Assembly: GCA_964345075.1 (NCBI GenBank)
Contig: CAYFPS010000002.1
Span: 1 to 64,000, forward strand
Length of the DNA stretch: 64,000 bases
Direction: 5' to 3'
DNA from: CAYFPS01 sp964345075
Lineage (GTDB): Bacteria > CAIWAD01
Below the pieces are notes generated by a model. The model was not told where the DNA came from. It searched no databases and saw nothing but the letters and a program-made list of their open reading frames with translations. Below are positions 34,908 to 44,865 of this stretch, piece by piece; the first letter of the stretch is position 1, and the number at the start of each line of letters is the position of its first letter. Position numbers and translations under genes: made by a program.

Positions 34908-37900
34908 ATGAAATCTTTTGTCCGCCCTGTTGCCGGAAGCCTGGCTTTCCTGCTTGGACTACTGCTGAGTCTGGCTTCACAAAGTCAGGCTGCAGCCCGT
35001 CTTGACCGCACTGTCCTCGAAGATGGACAGGGCCTGATGCTCAGCATCACCTTCCCTGAGCTTGAGCGCGAAACCGTCGAGATGAACGGCCTGCAGTTCC
35101 AGCAAATGGCCATGGGCGATCTGCTGTCGGCGGTGCCGGCCGGTGCCCCCGAACTGCCTGTTTACAGCCAGCTTCTTGAGCTGCCCGATCGCAGCGACAT
35201 TCAGGTCGAGCTGGTCGACATGGTCGTCGAGACCATCGAGAACGTCCACCCCTGGCCCAGTCAGGAAGTCATGCACACGGAGGCCGAGCTTCCGCTGGTC
35301 TGGCATCAGGACGACAACATTTACAATGCCAGCACGCCCTGGCCCGCCAATCGCATCGAGCTGGGCGAGCCGGCCCTGATGCGCAATCTGCGTGTGGTCA
35401 ACCTGCATGTCTATCCTGTGCAGTACTTCCCGGCCGAGGGTCGTATTGAAGTGCTGCGCAGTGCCAGCCTGCGCGTGACCTACGAAGGTGAAAACCTGAC
35501 CAATGCCCGCGAGTTTGCCTTGAACGATCCGACGCCCGTGCTGGCCCGGAGCATCAAGCAGCAGGTGCTGGCCCATCCCATGAACAGCCAGCTTGACGAA
35601 GCCTTGAGCAGCGGCCCCTGGTTCGACCCGGGACGCCTGCCCGGCCACTACATCGTTTTCGCCAAGCAGACGGCGCTGGCCCAGAGCCCGCTGATGAACC
35701 TGCTGGACTGGAAGCGTCGCCGCGGTCACAAGGTGACCATCGTGGACGAAACTGAGATCAGCTGGACGGCCACGGCCATTCGCACCCGCATCATCGAGGA
35801 GTACACGGGTCCGGATCCGGTGGACTATGTGCTGCTGATTGGTGACGTGGACGGCAGCTATGCCCTGCCCACCGATAACTCAAGCTACGACCACTACTTC
35901 GCCAAGATCGAAGGCAACGACATTCTGGGCGATGTGGCTGTGGGCCGCCTGAGTGTGGATACAGCCACGCAGCTGGCCGCCGTCTGCAACAAGATCATCG
36001 GTTACGAGAGCGATCCTTTCACGGCTGATGATGAGTGGCTGCATCGCGCGGGTCTGACGGTTGGATCCAGCGTCTGCGCCATGTCCATGAAGATCCTCAG
36101 CCGCAGCATCGGCGCAGAGCTGGTGCAAAGGCGCGGCTACACGGATATCGACACGGCCTTCTGCTCCGGCTCTTCCCATGTGGATGACTGGTTCATCGAA
36201 GGTTTGTCCTTCTACAGCTACCGTGGCTGGATCGGCATGGAAGGCCTGAGCTGCACGACGGTGCAGAACCTGCAGCAGGGTCCGCAGACGCCGGTCGCAA
36301 CCATCTTCACCTGCTCCACGGGTGACTTCAATTTCGAAGACGATTTCACGGAATGCTTCCTGCGCGGCGGCACGGCCACGACTCCGGGTGGCGCGGTGGC
36401 CGCAATGGGTTTCGCAACGGCTTCGACTCACACCCGTTACAACAACGTGGTGGTGGGCGGCTATTATCACGGTCTGCTCGAATATGACACGCCGGAAATC
36501 GGCGCCTGCCTGCTGCAGGGCAAGTATGAACTCTACGCCAACCTGCCGCCGTCCGAACAGAGCAGCGCGAGCAGCTTTGCCAACTGGGGCAACCTGATGG
36601 GCGACCCTGGAACCTGCCAGTGGGCCGGCGCATTGCCCGTGCCCGATCTGGACGGCTTTAGTGACACGCTGCCCTCCGGTGCCAACCATGTGGCCTACAC
36701 GCTTTCCAGTGGCGGCGATCCGATTGCCAATGCCGCTGTCTGTGTCTGGCAGCTGGATGGCGCGACCGAAACCGTGCATCACGTTGGCCTGACCGACGAA
36801 GAAGGCATGATCATTCTGCCGCTGGATGGCCTTGTAGCCGGCGAGCTGATGGTAACCGTGACACATCACCGTTATCGTCCGCTGCTCAACACGGTGACCA
36901 TCGAAGACGGTCTGGCTGCCGATCCCACGGTCAGCGACTGGTCCATGAGCAACAATGCCGTTTATCCCGGCAGTGGCGCCCAGTCCCTGTCGATCGACCT
37001 GCACAACAACGGCAGCTCGGCCATGACCGGTATCACGGTGGATTATACCCTGGATGCCGCCTACGGAAGCCTTGCGGGGAATGCCCAGAGCATCGCCAGT
37101 CTGGCCGCCGGTGAAACCATCACCCTGGATGCCATTGATCTTTCTTCCAGTTCCATGCTGGTTGACGGTTCCCTTGTTCCGGTACTTCTGGCCATCAGCT
37201 CAACTGAAGGCGATTTCTCCAATGTGGCCTGGCTGCCTGTGGATGCCCCGCTGCCCACGGTTACGGCAACCAGCACGCCTGACGGTCCGCTGGCTCCGGG
37301 TGAAGTTGGTGCGGTGAGTATCACGCTGGACAACATGGGCAGCCGTGATGCCCAGAGCCTGCTTGTATCACTGTCAAGCGCGACCCCCTTCTACGGACAG
37401 GTCGCCAGTGCGCCGCAGAATGGTGGCACGGTCGCTCCCGGATCAGGCGTCACGCTTGAGTTCGACATCCTCGTCAGTGAACTGACCATGGTCGGTTTCC
37501 CGCTACTGCTGGATCTGGAATGGTCCACCAGCGATGGCGCTGAAGGTGCAACACAGGTTTCCGTGATTGTCGGAACACCTTCTTCCGGTGACCCGACGGG
37601 CCCCGACGGCTACGGTTACTGGGCCTACGAAGATGACGACGACACCTATGATCTGGCCCCGGAATTTGACTGGGTTGCCATCACCTCCGGTGAAGGTGGC
37701 GCGGGCACGAACCTTGGCCTCTCCGACCTTACGGAAGAGGACGAAGACGCTACCTGGGTGGATCTGCCTTTCGACTTCACCTATTACGGCGAGACCTACT
37801 CGGAAGTGATGATTTGCACCAATGGCTTCATCAGCTTTGCCGAGAGTGGTTTTGGCGAGCTGGACTTCCGTAACCACTACTTCCCCAGTGGCATGGGCCC

Positions 37901-39533
37901 CGATGCGATGATCGCCCCGATGTGGGACGACCACCTGACCACGAGCGGCGGCGGTGTCTGGACCTGGTTCGACGAAGCCAATCACGCCTTTGTGGTAACC
38001 TGGTGGGCCGTGCCGGCCTACTCTTCAGGCGGCCCCAACACCTTCCAGATCATCCTTTACGATCCGCTGCATCACCCGACCATGACCGGTGACGGCCCCT
38101 ACAAGTTCCAGTACCTGGACTTCAACGACACGCAGAGTGCCGGTGCCGACTTCCCGATGTGCTCCATCGGCATGAAGGATCACAACTCGACCATCGGCAT
38201 GACGCTCCTGAACTTCGGCGTGTATCACCAGACCATGCACACGATCACCGACAACACGGCGATCTTCTTTACCACCAGCGCCGGCAGCAATCTGGCTCCG
38301 CCTGCCGTTGAGCTTTCGGACACCCAGTTCGAAATCGATCTGACTTCCGGTGATTCCGGTGCCGACAGCATCATGGTGCGCAATCTGGGCGAGCTGCCCC
38401 TGATGTGGGCGATGAGCCTGCAGACGGAAGACCGCGACCAGGGCGGCCCCGATGACTTCGGTTATGTCTGGATGGACAACTCGGAAGAGGATGGCCCCGT
38501 ATACGCGTGGGAAGATCACGAAGACAAGATCGGTGTGAGCTTTGCCAATCACGATGCCCTGAGCGACTGGATTGATCTGGGCTTCACGGTCTACCTCTAT
38601 GGCCAGGCCTTTAACCGCTTCCGCATCAGCCCCAATGGCTATGTGGTCTTCAACACGGACACGGGCGATCACAACAATCTGGAGCTGCCTTCGGAAGATG
38701 CGCCCTCCTACATGATTGCCGCCTGGTGGGATGATCTGAAGCCCTTTGAAGGTGACATCAATCAGGTCTGGTACTGGACCGATGGTGAAGATCGCCTGGT
38801 CGTAAGCTGGGACAGTGTGCCCCACTTCAATCCCTTTGTATACGGTGGCCCTGTCAAGGCGCAGTTCGCACTGCGTAGTGGTGGCGAGCTGACGATTCAG
38901 GTTGCTTCCACCGGCGGCCAGCTCTACCCGGTGAACGAGTCGGGAACGGTTGGCGTGCAGGGTGAGGCCGGCGTGGAAGGCTTCACCTTCTTCCACAACG
39001 AAGATGCCAGCGCCCACCTGCCCTGGGCCGTGCGCATGACGCCGCCGGCCTGGGTCATGACCCGCGGAACCGTTTCCGGAAGTGTTGCTGCCATGGACAG
39101 CACCTGGATCGGTCTGGACTTCACGAGTGTGCCGGGCTTCCCGCTGCCGGATGGCGATTACACAGCCAGCGTACTGCTGACCACCAATGATCTGGACAAC
39201 ATGCAGACAAGCCTGCCCGTGATCATGCATGTCAGTGGCAACGATGTGGAAAGTGCCATGCTGCCCACCGCCACAAAGCTTGGCGCTGCCTGGCCCAATC
39301 CCTTCAACCCCAGCACGCGCCTTGATTTCGATCTGGCGCAGTCGGGCGATGTCAGCCTGAAGGTCTACAACCTGCGTGGTCAGCTGGCAGCAACCCTGCT
39401 GGATGCGCGACCCTTTGCGGCCGGCAGTCACAGTCTGGTCTGGAATGCCTCCAGCCTTTCCAGCGGCCTCTACATTGCCGTGCTGGAAAATGGAACGGTC
39501 CGTGACGAAATGAAGCTGATGCTTCTGAAGTAG
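34908..39533 (+). CDS. Gingipain-like C25-family giant secreted protein B
   Basis: A 1541-residue exported protein, paralogous to C25-like protein A. The signal peptide spans about 1-29. The C25 domain (about 240-590) has YVLLIGDVDGSYALP and DVAVGRLSVDT. The nucleophile is C469 in IFTCSTGDF, while the GHG histidine position reads YRGW (W441). Two NIDO-like modules follow (VMICTNGFISFAE and FRISPNGYVVFN) with Ig-like linkers and a type A sorting domain (WPNPFNPSTRL, GLYIAVL). Codon use is stricter and more GC-rich than in protein A, suggesting strong expression. GGAG precedes the ATG, and a strong terminator follows. Confidence 0.84.
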   Translation: MKSFVRPVAGSLAFLLGLLLSLASQSQAAARLDRTVLEDGQGLMLSITFPELERETVEMNGLQFQQMAMGDLLSAVPAGAPELPVYSQLLELPDRSDIQVELVDMVVETIENVHPWPSQEVMHTEAELPLVWHQDDNIYNASTPWPANRIELGEPALMRNLRVVNLHVYPVQYFPAEGRIEVLRSASLRVTYEGENLTNAREFALNDPTPVLARSIKQQVLAHPMNSQLDEALSSGPWFDPGRLPGHYIVFAKQTALAQSPLMNLLDWKRRRGHKVTIVDETEISWTATAIRTRIIEEYTGPDPVDYVLLIGDVDGSYALPTDNSSYDHYFAKIEGNDILGDVAVGRLSVDTATQLAAVCNKIIGYESDPFTADDEWLHRAGLTVGSSVCAMSMKILSRSIGAELVQRRGYTDIDTAFCSGSSHVDDWFIEGLSFYSYRGWIGMEGLSCTTVQNLQQGPQTPVATIFTCSTGDFNFEDDFTECFLRGGTATTPGGAVAAMGFATASTHTRYNNVVVGGYYHGLLEYDTPEIGACLLQGKYELYANLPPSEQSSASSFANWGNLMGDPGTCQWAGALPVPDLDGFSDTLPSGANHVAYTLSSGGDPIANAAVCVWQLDGATETVHHVGLTDEEGMIILPLDGLVAGELMVTVTHHRYRPLLNTVTIEDGLAADPTVSDWSMSNNAVYPGSGAQSLSIDLHNNGSSAMTGITVDYTLDAAYGSLAGNAQSIASLAAGETITLDAIDLSSSSMLVDGSLVPVLLAISSTEGDFSNVAWLPVDAPLPTVTATSTPDGPLAPGEVGAVSITLDNMGSRDAQSLLVSLSSATPFYGQVASAPQNGGTVAPGSGVTLEFDILVSELTMVGFPLLLDLEWSTSDGAEGATQVSVIVGTPSSGDPTGPDGYGYWAYEDDDDTYDLAPEFDWVAITSGEGGAGTNLGLSDLTEEDEDATWVDLPFDFTYYGETYSEVMICTNGFISFAESGFGELDFRNHYFPSGMGPDAMIAPMWDDHLTTSGGGVWTWFDEANHAFVVTWWAVPAYSSGGPNTFQIILYDPLHHPTMTGDGPYKFQYLDFNDTQSAGADFPMCSIGMKDHNSTIGMTLLNFGVYHQTMHTITDNTAIFFTTSAGSNLAPPAVELSDTQFEIDLTSGDSGADSIMVRNLGELPLMWAMSLQTEDRDQGGPDDFGYVWMDNSEEDGPVYAWEDHEDKIGVSFANHDALSDWIDLGFTVYLYGQAFNRFRISPNGYVVFNTDTGDHNNLELPSEDAPSYMIAAWWDDLKPFEGDINQVWYWTDGEDRLVVSWDSVPHFNPFVYGGPVKAQFALRSGGELTIQVASTGGQLYPVNESGTVGVQGEAGVEGFTFFHNEDASAHLPWAVRMTPPAWVMTRGTVSGSVAAMDSTWIGLDFTSVPGFPLPDGDYTASVLLTTNDLDNMQTSLPVIMHVSGNDVESAMLPTATKLGAAWPNPFNPSTRLDFDLAQSGDVSLKVYNLRGQLAATLLDARPFAAGSHSLVWNASSLSSGLYIAVLENGTVRDEMKLMLLK

Positions 39534-39551
39534 TCCGCCTTAAAGCAAATG

Positions 39552-39586
39552 AAAAGCCCCGGCCAGATGGTCGGGGCTTTTTTTGT
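39552..39586 (+). terminator. Rho-independent terminator after C25-like gene B
   Basis: AAAAGCCCCGGCC pairs with GGTCGGGGCTTTT (one wobble) across an AGAT loop, followed by a run of T. The symmetric A and T runs mean it could also stop leftward transcription from the convergent CDGSH gene. Confidence 0.93.
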
Positions 39587-39598
39587 AATACAAATCGA

Positions 39599-39817
39599 TC
39601 AAGCCTTGTGGCTGCCGTCGCACCATGGATAATTGGCGCTCTTGCGACATCCACAGACAACCGCCGGCCCAGCCTTCTGGCAGGCATGCAGGCAGGGCTT
39701 GCCGCCGGCCGTTTTGTGTGCGCCATCGCAGAAGGGATAATTCTGCGAATTGCCACAGGTGCAAAAGGCGTAGGTCTTCTCTTCCATTTCCATCCGGATC
39801 GGGCCCTGGTGTGCCAT
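39599..39817 (-). CDS. Dual CDGSH iron-sulfur protein
   Basis: A 72-residue protein with two mitoNEET-type iron-sulfur motifs: CTCGNSQNYPFCDGAH and CGCRKSANYPWCDGSH. Each would bind a [2Fe-2S] cluster through three cysteines and one histidine. No membrane anchor is present, so it is soluble and cytoplasmic. AGGAGGA precedes the ATG. It is the last of the leftward series and shares the bidirectional terminator with C25-like gene B. Roles in redox or iron-sulfur transfer are only family-based. Confidence 0.93.
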   Translation of the reverse strand: MAHQGPIRMEMEEKTYAFCTCGNSQNYPFCDGAHKTAGGKPCLHACQKAGPAVVCGCRKSANYPWCDGSHKA

Positions 39818-39945
39818 GATTCCTCCTGTTCGTGTTCAAGCATGATGAAACTACCAAGTGGCGGGCAATCTGGAGCCCTTTGGGAGGGCTTGTCAGCAAA
39901 TAAACGGGCAAAGACAACGACTGGCCAATCGTCACACAGCCAGAA

Positions 39946-42900
39946 TCAGTAGCCCAGTTTGTAACGCATCATGATGCGCGGATCGCCCTTGAAACTGCTG
40001 GCCTCGCGCAGAGGATCAAAGACCAGCTCGCCGGTCAACTTGAGATTCCGGTTGACCTCGTATTCCAGATTATAGCGCTGAAAGAAATGCACGCGCGCCG
40101 TACCCTCGGCCGGTGAGGCACTCATCAATTGACCTGTCCAGCTGGCAAAGTAGCGCGGCCCCAGGCTCTTGCCCAGCATGACTCGAGAGCCCTGGAAATA
40201 GCTCAAGTAGGACTGGCTGACCTGCTCCTGGCGGCTTTCCGTGAAGACGAGTTCTTCAAGTGTATTACGAAGCACGGGCACAAAAATCCGCACCATGTCC
40301 AGACCCAGCTCACGGCGCAGGCGACTTTCAATCGGTTGCAAAGGAAGCTCCCACATGCCGGCTACCACGCCAGGCAGCATGCTTTGGAAGCTGGCACCCG
40401 CATCCAGTGGATCGATGCCCAGTTCCACCAGCAGATCTTCCTGTCCGCTTAAAACAAGGTTGTCAGAGGCATTGAGATCGTCGACCAGTTCGATGCGCAT
40501 TTCGTCCCAGCGGCCGCGCGATTGATGGTTCCCCAGATCGTCCTCGCTGTAGAGTTGAATGAAAATCTGCCGCGCCTCTGGATTGAAGATGGACATGGAA
40601 CCGTCGCTGTCCAGGCCTGCCCCCAGGACCGTGTGCACGGCACGCCCCCAGACTAGCGGCAAGACAGTGCTTTCATCGAAGATCATACCCGCATCGTCCA
40701 CCTCGAAGTCCTTGTCAAGGTAGACGACACTGCCACGGGTGCTGTTGACTTCACCCACAATGCGAAAGCTCTCATCCGTGATACGCCCGCTGAACTCAAG
40801 TGGATCGGCCCCCGGTTCAACAAAGACATCAACCGTGATACGATCCAGGAATCCCTTCAGGTTTTCGAAAAGGGCAGAATCTTCAAAGCCCTGCACCTTG
40901 CGATAGTAATTGACGTTGCGCTCGACTTCCAGCGCCACATTCCATTCCATCGATTCCAGCAGGTTGATGATTGCCAGAAGCAGCGGAGTCGGCTCTTCGC
41001 TGCCTTTGATGAGGGGGTAGGTAAAGCGCGCATTGCGTACACGGGCCAGTCCGGAGACCAGCGGTTGATCTGCCGGGCCTGCAATGATCAAGCCTCCCTT
41101 GCCGTCCCGCCCGCTAAGGCTAAGCTCGCCGTCCCAGCTGACTTCCATCAGACCCGGAATGTTGCAGATCACGGGCGCTCGTTCGCCCTTGCGGTTCAAG
41201 GTCTGGATCTGCAGGTAGCCAAGGTCAAGCTCGGGCACACTCAGCTGCAGGCTCTCAACGTCCACCATGCCGGCAGGTGCATCCAGTGTGTTCGTGATAC
41301 GTACACGGTTCTTGCCAACAGCAGCTGAAAACTCATCGATGGACAAGCGACCATCGCGCACCGTGATACGAACCTGCCCGTCTCTCACCTTGTTGAATAC
41401 GCTGGCCATGTCCAGTTCTGCACCCGAGAGTTGCAGTGATCCCGTGCGCACTCTTGGCTCGAGCAGGCTACCCGCCAGATTGAAGCGGATTTCGCCGGCT
41501 CCCCGCGCCTTGCGGAAAAAGCTGGACTTGCTGCCATCCACGCGAACAGTAAGTGGATTAAGCAGCTCGCCACGAAGAATCAGATCCAGGTCAATCTCAC
41601 CGCCAAGGCTTGGTGATACAAGACCGTCCAGCATGACAAGCAGCGGATTCTCACCCCCGCGCTGAATTCGCAGGCTGTCCAGCTCAATCATCTCCGCGCC
41701 GGCGCGCTTGACCAGCCTTCCAGAAAGCGCATCGAGCTGAAGACCACCCACACGGATGCTGTCGCCCTGAATCCAGCCTTCACCAAAGATGCGTCCTTCG
41801 CTGTCCCAGCGGAAATGCCCGTTTCCCGCAATGACACCATAAAGTGCTGTTCGAGCGCCTTCTTCCGTCTGCGCGATCAGACTGCCCAGCCGGCTCCGGA
41901 TGAATTCGAGATCCAGATTGCGCTCAAGTGGATCCTTTGTCCAGTTGAGCTGCGCCTCAAACAGCCTGGCTCCATCCAGCGTCAAGTTTGCAGCAGGAAG
42001 ACGAAAGCCCTGTTGATCCAATTCAATGGCGCTCGCAACCAGCAGCGTGCTTCCAGAGAGTTCCGTCTGGTAGGTGATGTCACCTGCAAGTGTGGGCTGC
42101 TCCAGATTGCCGCTGCCGGCAACCAGCAGGTCTAGTCGACCCAGTCCGGAAGGCGGAGGGTCTTCGATCAGCAGGTCCCAGAAGGTGGCCACACCCAGAT
42201 TTTCGGCCAGCAGGGTTGTACGATAGTCGCCCGTGCGCGTATTCAGCTGCCCGTCTGCGATCAGTTCGCCAATTCGCAGTTCCTCGAAGTTCAGCAGACC
42301 ATCGCGTGCTGTCATGCGAAGCGATCCGGTCAACTGACGATCCCGCCAACCGGTGACCGTAAGATTCGCGCCCAGAATCGAGGCCGAGTCTTCGAGTGCC
42401 AGCTCTCCTACCAGATCCATGATCCTTGCGCGATGCTCAACTCGAACACGTGCCGAGCTGCGTCTACCCCAGCCGTCCAGCTCAATCTCGCAGGGGGCAT
42501 CCGCGAAATCACCGGGCTTGATTCCAGCTGCCGCCAGCAGCGGCCCCATCGTGTGATACAACTCCAGATGCCAGCGCGGATCTTCTCCGCCCTCTATGAA
42601 ACCGCTTCCCATGCTTGCGCTTTCACCATCCATCAGCAAAGCCGAGACACCCGGCAAACCGGCTTCAGGCAGCGGGCCGGCATCGACTTTTCCTTGTATC
42701 ACAAGCAGTCCTTCGCCGTCCGCTTTCAGGCTTACCCGTAACTGGTTCGCCCCCACCAGGAGCCTCTTCCCGGCCAGCGATGCATCCAGCACGAGATCCA
42801 TATCCGCACGGCGGGAGCGCTCGTCTCCGACCGGCGGCAGCTGCAACCGACTTGTCAGCTTCAGCCGGGCACCGGGATCACTCCAGGGTGAGGTGATCTT

Positions 42901-44109
42901 CAAGCTGCCTGAAGTCTTCAGCTCGGACAGAACCTGCCACGACTCCAGATTCAGCAGAATGCCTGTTGAGTCGTTGAGACCTTCAAGATGCAGGTCGCCA
43001 AACACACGACCCTGATGCTCTGGCCTGAGCACATCAAGCTGGAAACGCTGCGGATCCTGAAGCTTCTCGCCGCCCTCAAGACGCAGCTCGAGATCGGCCA
43101 AAGGAGCACGAATCAACCCGAGGCCACTGGCCAGCTCAGCCATCGAGTTCCGGTCGCAGGCAAGTTTGAGCCTGAGCCTTTCACCCTTGAGGCCACTGGC
43201 AAGCTCCAGATTCACTCTGGCACCCCAGGCTTCCAGCCAGGAGTCGTGCAGGCGCAGGCCATCCCGGGAAAGCTCAAGTTGAAACTCCCCGCCAAGTGCG
43301 GCTTCCAGGTGATCCAGTTGGAGATGATTGAGCTTCAGCTGGGCGCGACCATCAAGGGCTTGAAGTCCCTCAGCGGTGAAGATGCCCTTCAAGTCGAGAT
43401 TCAACCCCGCATCCAGCTCTTCAAGCCCATCGATGTAGCGGGCATGCTCGGGCTTCAGCTGCAGGCTGTCCAGCTGCAGGTCGAAGTCGACCTTGTTCTC
43501 ATCATGCAGGAGCATGGCATGGGCGCGAAGTTGCGGCTCCTTGCCATCAAGCAGACGGGACCGAAGCAGCAATTCGCTGCCGCCGTGGCGCTGGAAGAGC
43601 ATGCCCTCCACATTGTCAGCCAGCAGCAGTGTATCACCGCCTGCCTGACTCTGCCAGCGCAGCCTGGAATTGGCCAATTCCAGATCGGGCAAATAGGCAA
43701 GGCGACTCATGAAGGACTCTTCAGAGGGCTTTCCGGCAGGCTCTGCCAAAGGGCTGAAGGCCATTGGCCCCAGCAGCAGATCGAAGCGCTCCACACGGAA
43801 ACTTGTCAGCACCTCATTCCAGTTCTTGCGGATCAGGGCAATCGGGGAAAGGCCGACGCGCAATCTGTCTGCTGAGACTCGTGTATCACGCTGTGGAATG
43901 CGAAAGGCAATCTTGTCCAGGCTGATGCCGGACCAGGAGGGCTCAACCGCACCCAGCTGGACATCTTCCATGCCGGCTTCAGTCAGAATGGTCAGCAGCT
44001 CTTCGCGGATAAGTTGGTCGATACCAAAGGATCGCCAGATCACAAGACCGACGCCGGCAAGCAGCAAAGGTGCAAGCAGCAGCGCCAGCAACCAGCGCCG
44101 CGGTTTCAT
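39946..44109 (-). CDS. tamB: TamB-like outer-membrane assembly protein
   Basis: A 1387-residue protein with an N-terminal membrane anchor (RRWLLALLLAPLLLAGVGLVIW), long AsmA-like repetitive beta structure, and a C-terminal DUF490/TamB domain (SGRITDESFRIVGEVNSTRGSVVYLDKDFEV). Such proteins bridge the two membranes and help deliver outer-membrane proteins or phospholipids. No TamA/BamA gene lies next to it; uppS does, overlapping by four bases. It holds about ten GTATCAC/GTGATAC words, one of the densest genes. Confidence 0.85.
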   Translation of the reverse strand: MKPRRWLLALLLAPLLLAGVGLVIWRSFGIDQLIREELLTILTEAGMEDVQLGAVEPSWSGISLDKIAFRIPQRDTRVSADRLRVGLSPIALIRKNWNEVLTSFRVERFDLLLGPMAFSPLAEPAGKPSEESFMSRLAYLPDLELANSRLRWQSQAGGDTLLLADNVEGMLFQRHGGSELLLRSRLLDGKEPQLRAHAMLLHDENKVDFDLQLDSLQLKPEHARYIDGLEELDAGLNLDLKGIFTAEGLQALDGRAQLKLNHLQLDHLEAALGGEFQLELSRDGLRLHDSWLEAWGARVNLELASGLKGERLRLKLACDRNSMAELASGLGLIRAPLADLELRLEGGEKLQDPQRFQLDVLRPEHQGRVFGDLHLEGLNDSTGILLNLESWQVLSELKTSGSLKITSPWSDPGARLKLTSRLQLPPVGDERSRRADMDLVLDASLAGKRLLVGANQLRVSLKADGEGLLVIQGKVDAGPLPEAGLPGVSALLMDGESASMGSGFIEGGEDPRWHLELYHTMGPLLAAAGIKPGDFADAPCEIELDGWGRRSSARVRVEHRARIMDLVGELALEDSASILGANLTVTGWRDRQLTGSLRMTARDGLLNFEELRIGELIADGQLNTRTGDYRTTLLAENLGVATFWDLLIEDPPPSGLGRLDLLVAGSGNLEQPTLAGDITYQTELSGSTLLVASAIELDQQGFRLPAANLTLDGARLFEAQLNWTKDPLERNLDLEFIRSRLGSLIAQTEEGARTALYGVIAGNGHFRWDSEGRIFGEGWIQGDSIRVGGLQLDALSGRLVKRAGAEMIELDSLRIQRGGENPLLVMLDGLVSPSLGGEIDLDLILRGELLNPLTVRVDGSKSSFFRKARGAGEIRFNLAGSLLEPRVRTGSLQLSGAELDMASVFNKVRDGQVRITVRDGRLSIDEFSAAVGKNRVRITNTLDAPAGMVDVESLQLSVPELDLGYLQIQTLNRKGERAPVICNIPGLMEVSWDGELSLSGRDGKGGLIIAGPADQPLVSGLARVRNARFTYPLIKGSEEPTPLLLAIINLLESMEWNVALEVERNVNYYRKVQGFEDSALFENLKGFLDRITVDVFVEPGADPLEFSGRITDESFRIVGEVNSTRGSVVYLDKDFEVDDAGMIFDESTVLPLVWGRAVHTVLGAGLDSDGSMSIFNPEARQIFIQLYSEDDLGNHQSRGRWDEMRIELVDDLNASDNLVLSGQEDLLVELGIDPLDAGASFQSMLPGVVAGMWELPLQPIESRLRRELGLDMVRIFVPVLRNTLEELVFTESRQEQVSQSYLSYFQGSRVMLGKSLGPRYFASWTGQLMSASPAEGTARVHFFQRYNLEYEVNRNLKLTGELVFDPLREASSFKGDPRIMMRYKLGY

Positions 44110-44819
44110 GGCTTGATCTGTTCGGAGGTTTGACCGAAGCGTCGTTCACGGCCAGCGTATTCGGCCAGCGCTTCTTTCAGTTTGTCGCGGCGAAAGTCAG
44201 GCCAGGCTGTATCACAGAAGTACAGCTCCGTGTAAGCCAGCTGCCAAAGGAGGTAATTGGAAATGCGCTTTTCGCCGCCGGTACGAATCAAAAGATCCGG
44301 ATCCGGCAGATCGGCCGTAAACAGACGGCGGGAGAATTCTGCTTCATCAACACTGGCGGCGCCTTCAGCCAGCAGGCCATTGACCACATGCAGGATCTCC
44401 TGCCGTGATCCATAGGACAGCGCAAGATTGAGCGTCAGGCCCGTGTTCTCGCGTGTCCGCTCAATGGCCTTGAGCATTTCTTCGCGGGGGGCCTTGGGAA
44501 GATCCTCCAGAAAGCCCAGCACGCGCACGCGCACATTGTTTTTGTGCAGGCGGTCTATTTCCTGCGTGAGGGTTTTGATCAGGAGCCCCATCAGCGCCTG
44601 GACTTCGATCGGTGGCCTGCGCCAGTTCTCGGAAGAAAAGGTGTAAAGGGTCAGGACTTCCACACCCAGCTCGCCGCAACTCTCAACGATGTCGCGCACC
44701 GAATGGATGCCTTCACGATGCCCGGCAATACGCGGCAATCCGCGGGACTTGGCCCAGCGGCCATTCCCGTCCATGATGATTGCCAGATGGCGTGGGATGC
44801 GAAGCTTGGTGTCGCTCAT
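44106..44819 (-). CDS. uppS: Isoprenyl transferase, undecaprenyl diphosphate synthase
   Basis: A 237-residue cis-prenyltransferase that makes the lipid carrier for peptidoglycan. HLAIIMDGNGRWAKSRGLPR, HREGI, YTFSSENWRRP and DLLIRTGGEKRISNYLLWQ are all intact. The start is taken at MSDTKLRIPRH; a longer version would extend into a terminator hairpin. No Shine-Dalgarno sequence is seen, and the T-run of that terminator ends seven bases before the ATG, an odd layout discussed in the findings. The stop overlaps tamB. Confidence 0.93.
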   Translation of the reverse strand: MSDTKLRIPRHLAIIMDGNGRWAKSRGLPRIAGHREGIHSVRDIVESCGELGVEVLTLYTFSSENWRRPPIEVQALMGLLIKTLTQEIDRLHKNNVRVRVLGFLEDLPKAPREEMLKAIERTRENTGLTLNLALSYGSRQEILHVVNGLLAEGAASVDEAEFSRRLFTADLPDPDLLIRTGGEKRISNYLLWQLAYTELYFCDTAWPDFRRDKLKEALAEYAGRERRFGQTSEQIKP

Positions 44820-44825
44820 GAAAGT

Positions 44826-44855
44826 GAAAAAAGGGAGCGCGCCGGGCACGCTCCC
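44826..44855 (-). terminator. Terminator between TPR gene and uppS
   Basis: On the reverse strand GGGAGCG pairs with CGCTCCC around a GC-rich loop and is followed by six T. It begins ten bases after the TPR gene stop and ends seven bases before the uppS start codon. Confidence 0.75.
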
Positions 44856-44865
44856 TCAAGCGAAA

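Noticed and set aside
38025..39431. 468-codon frame opposite C25-like gene B
   Set aside because: No recognisable domain; the sense gene has clear C25 and sorting-domain motifs.
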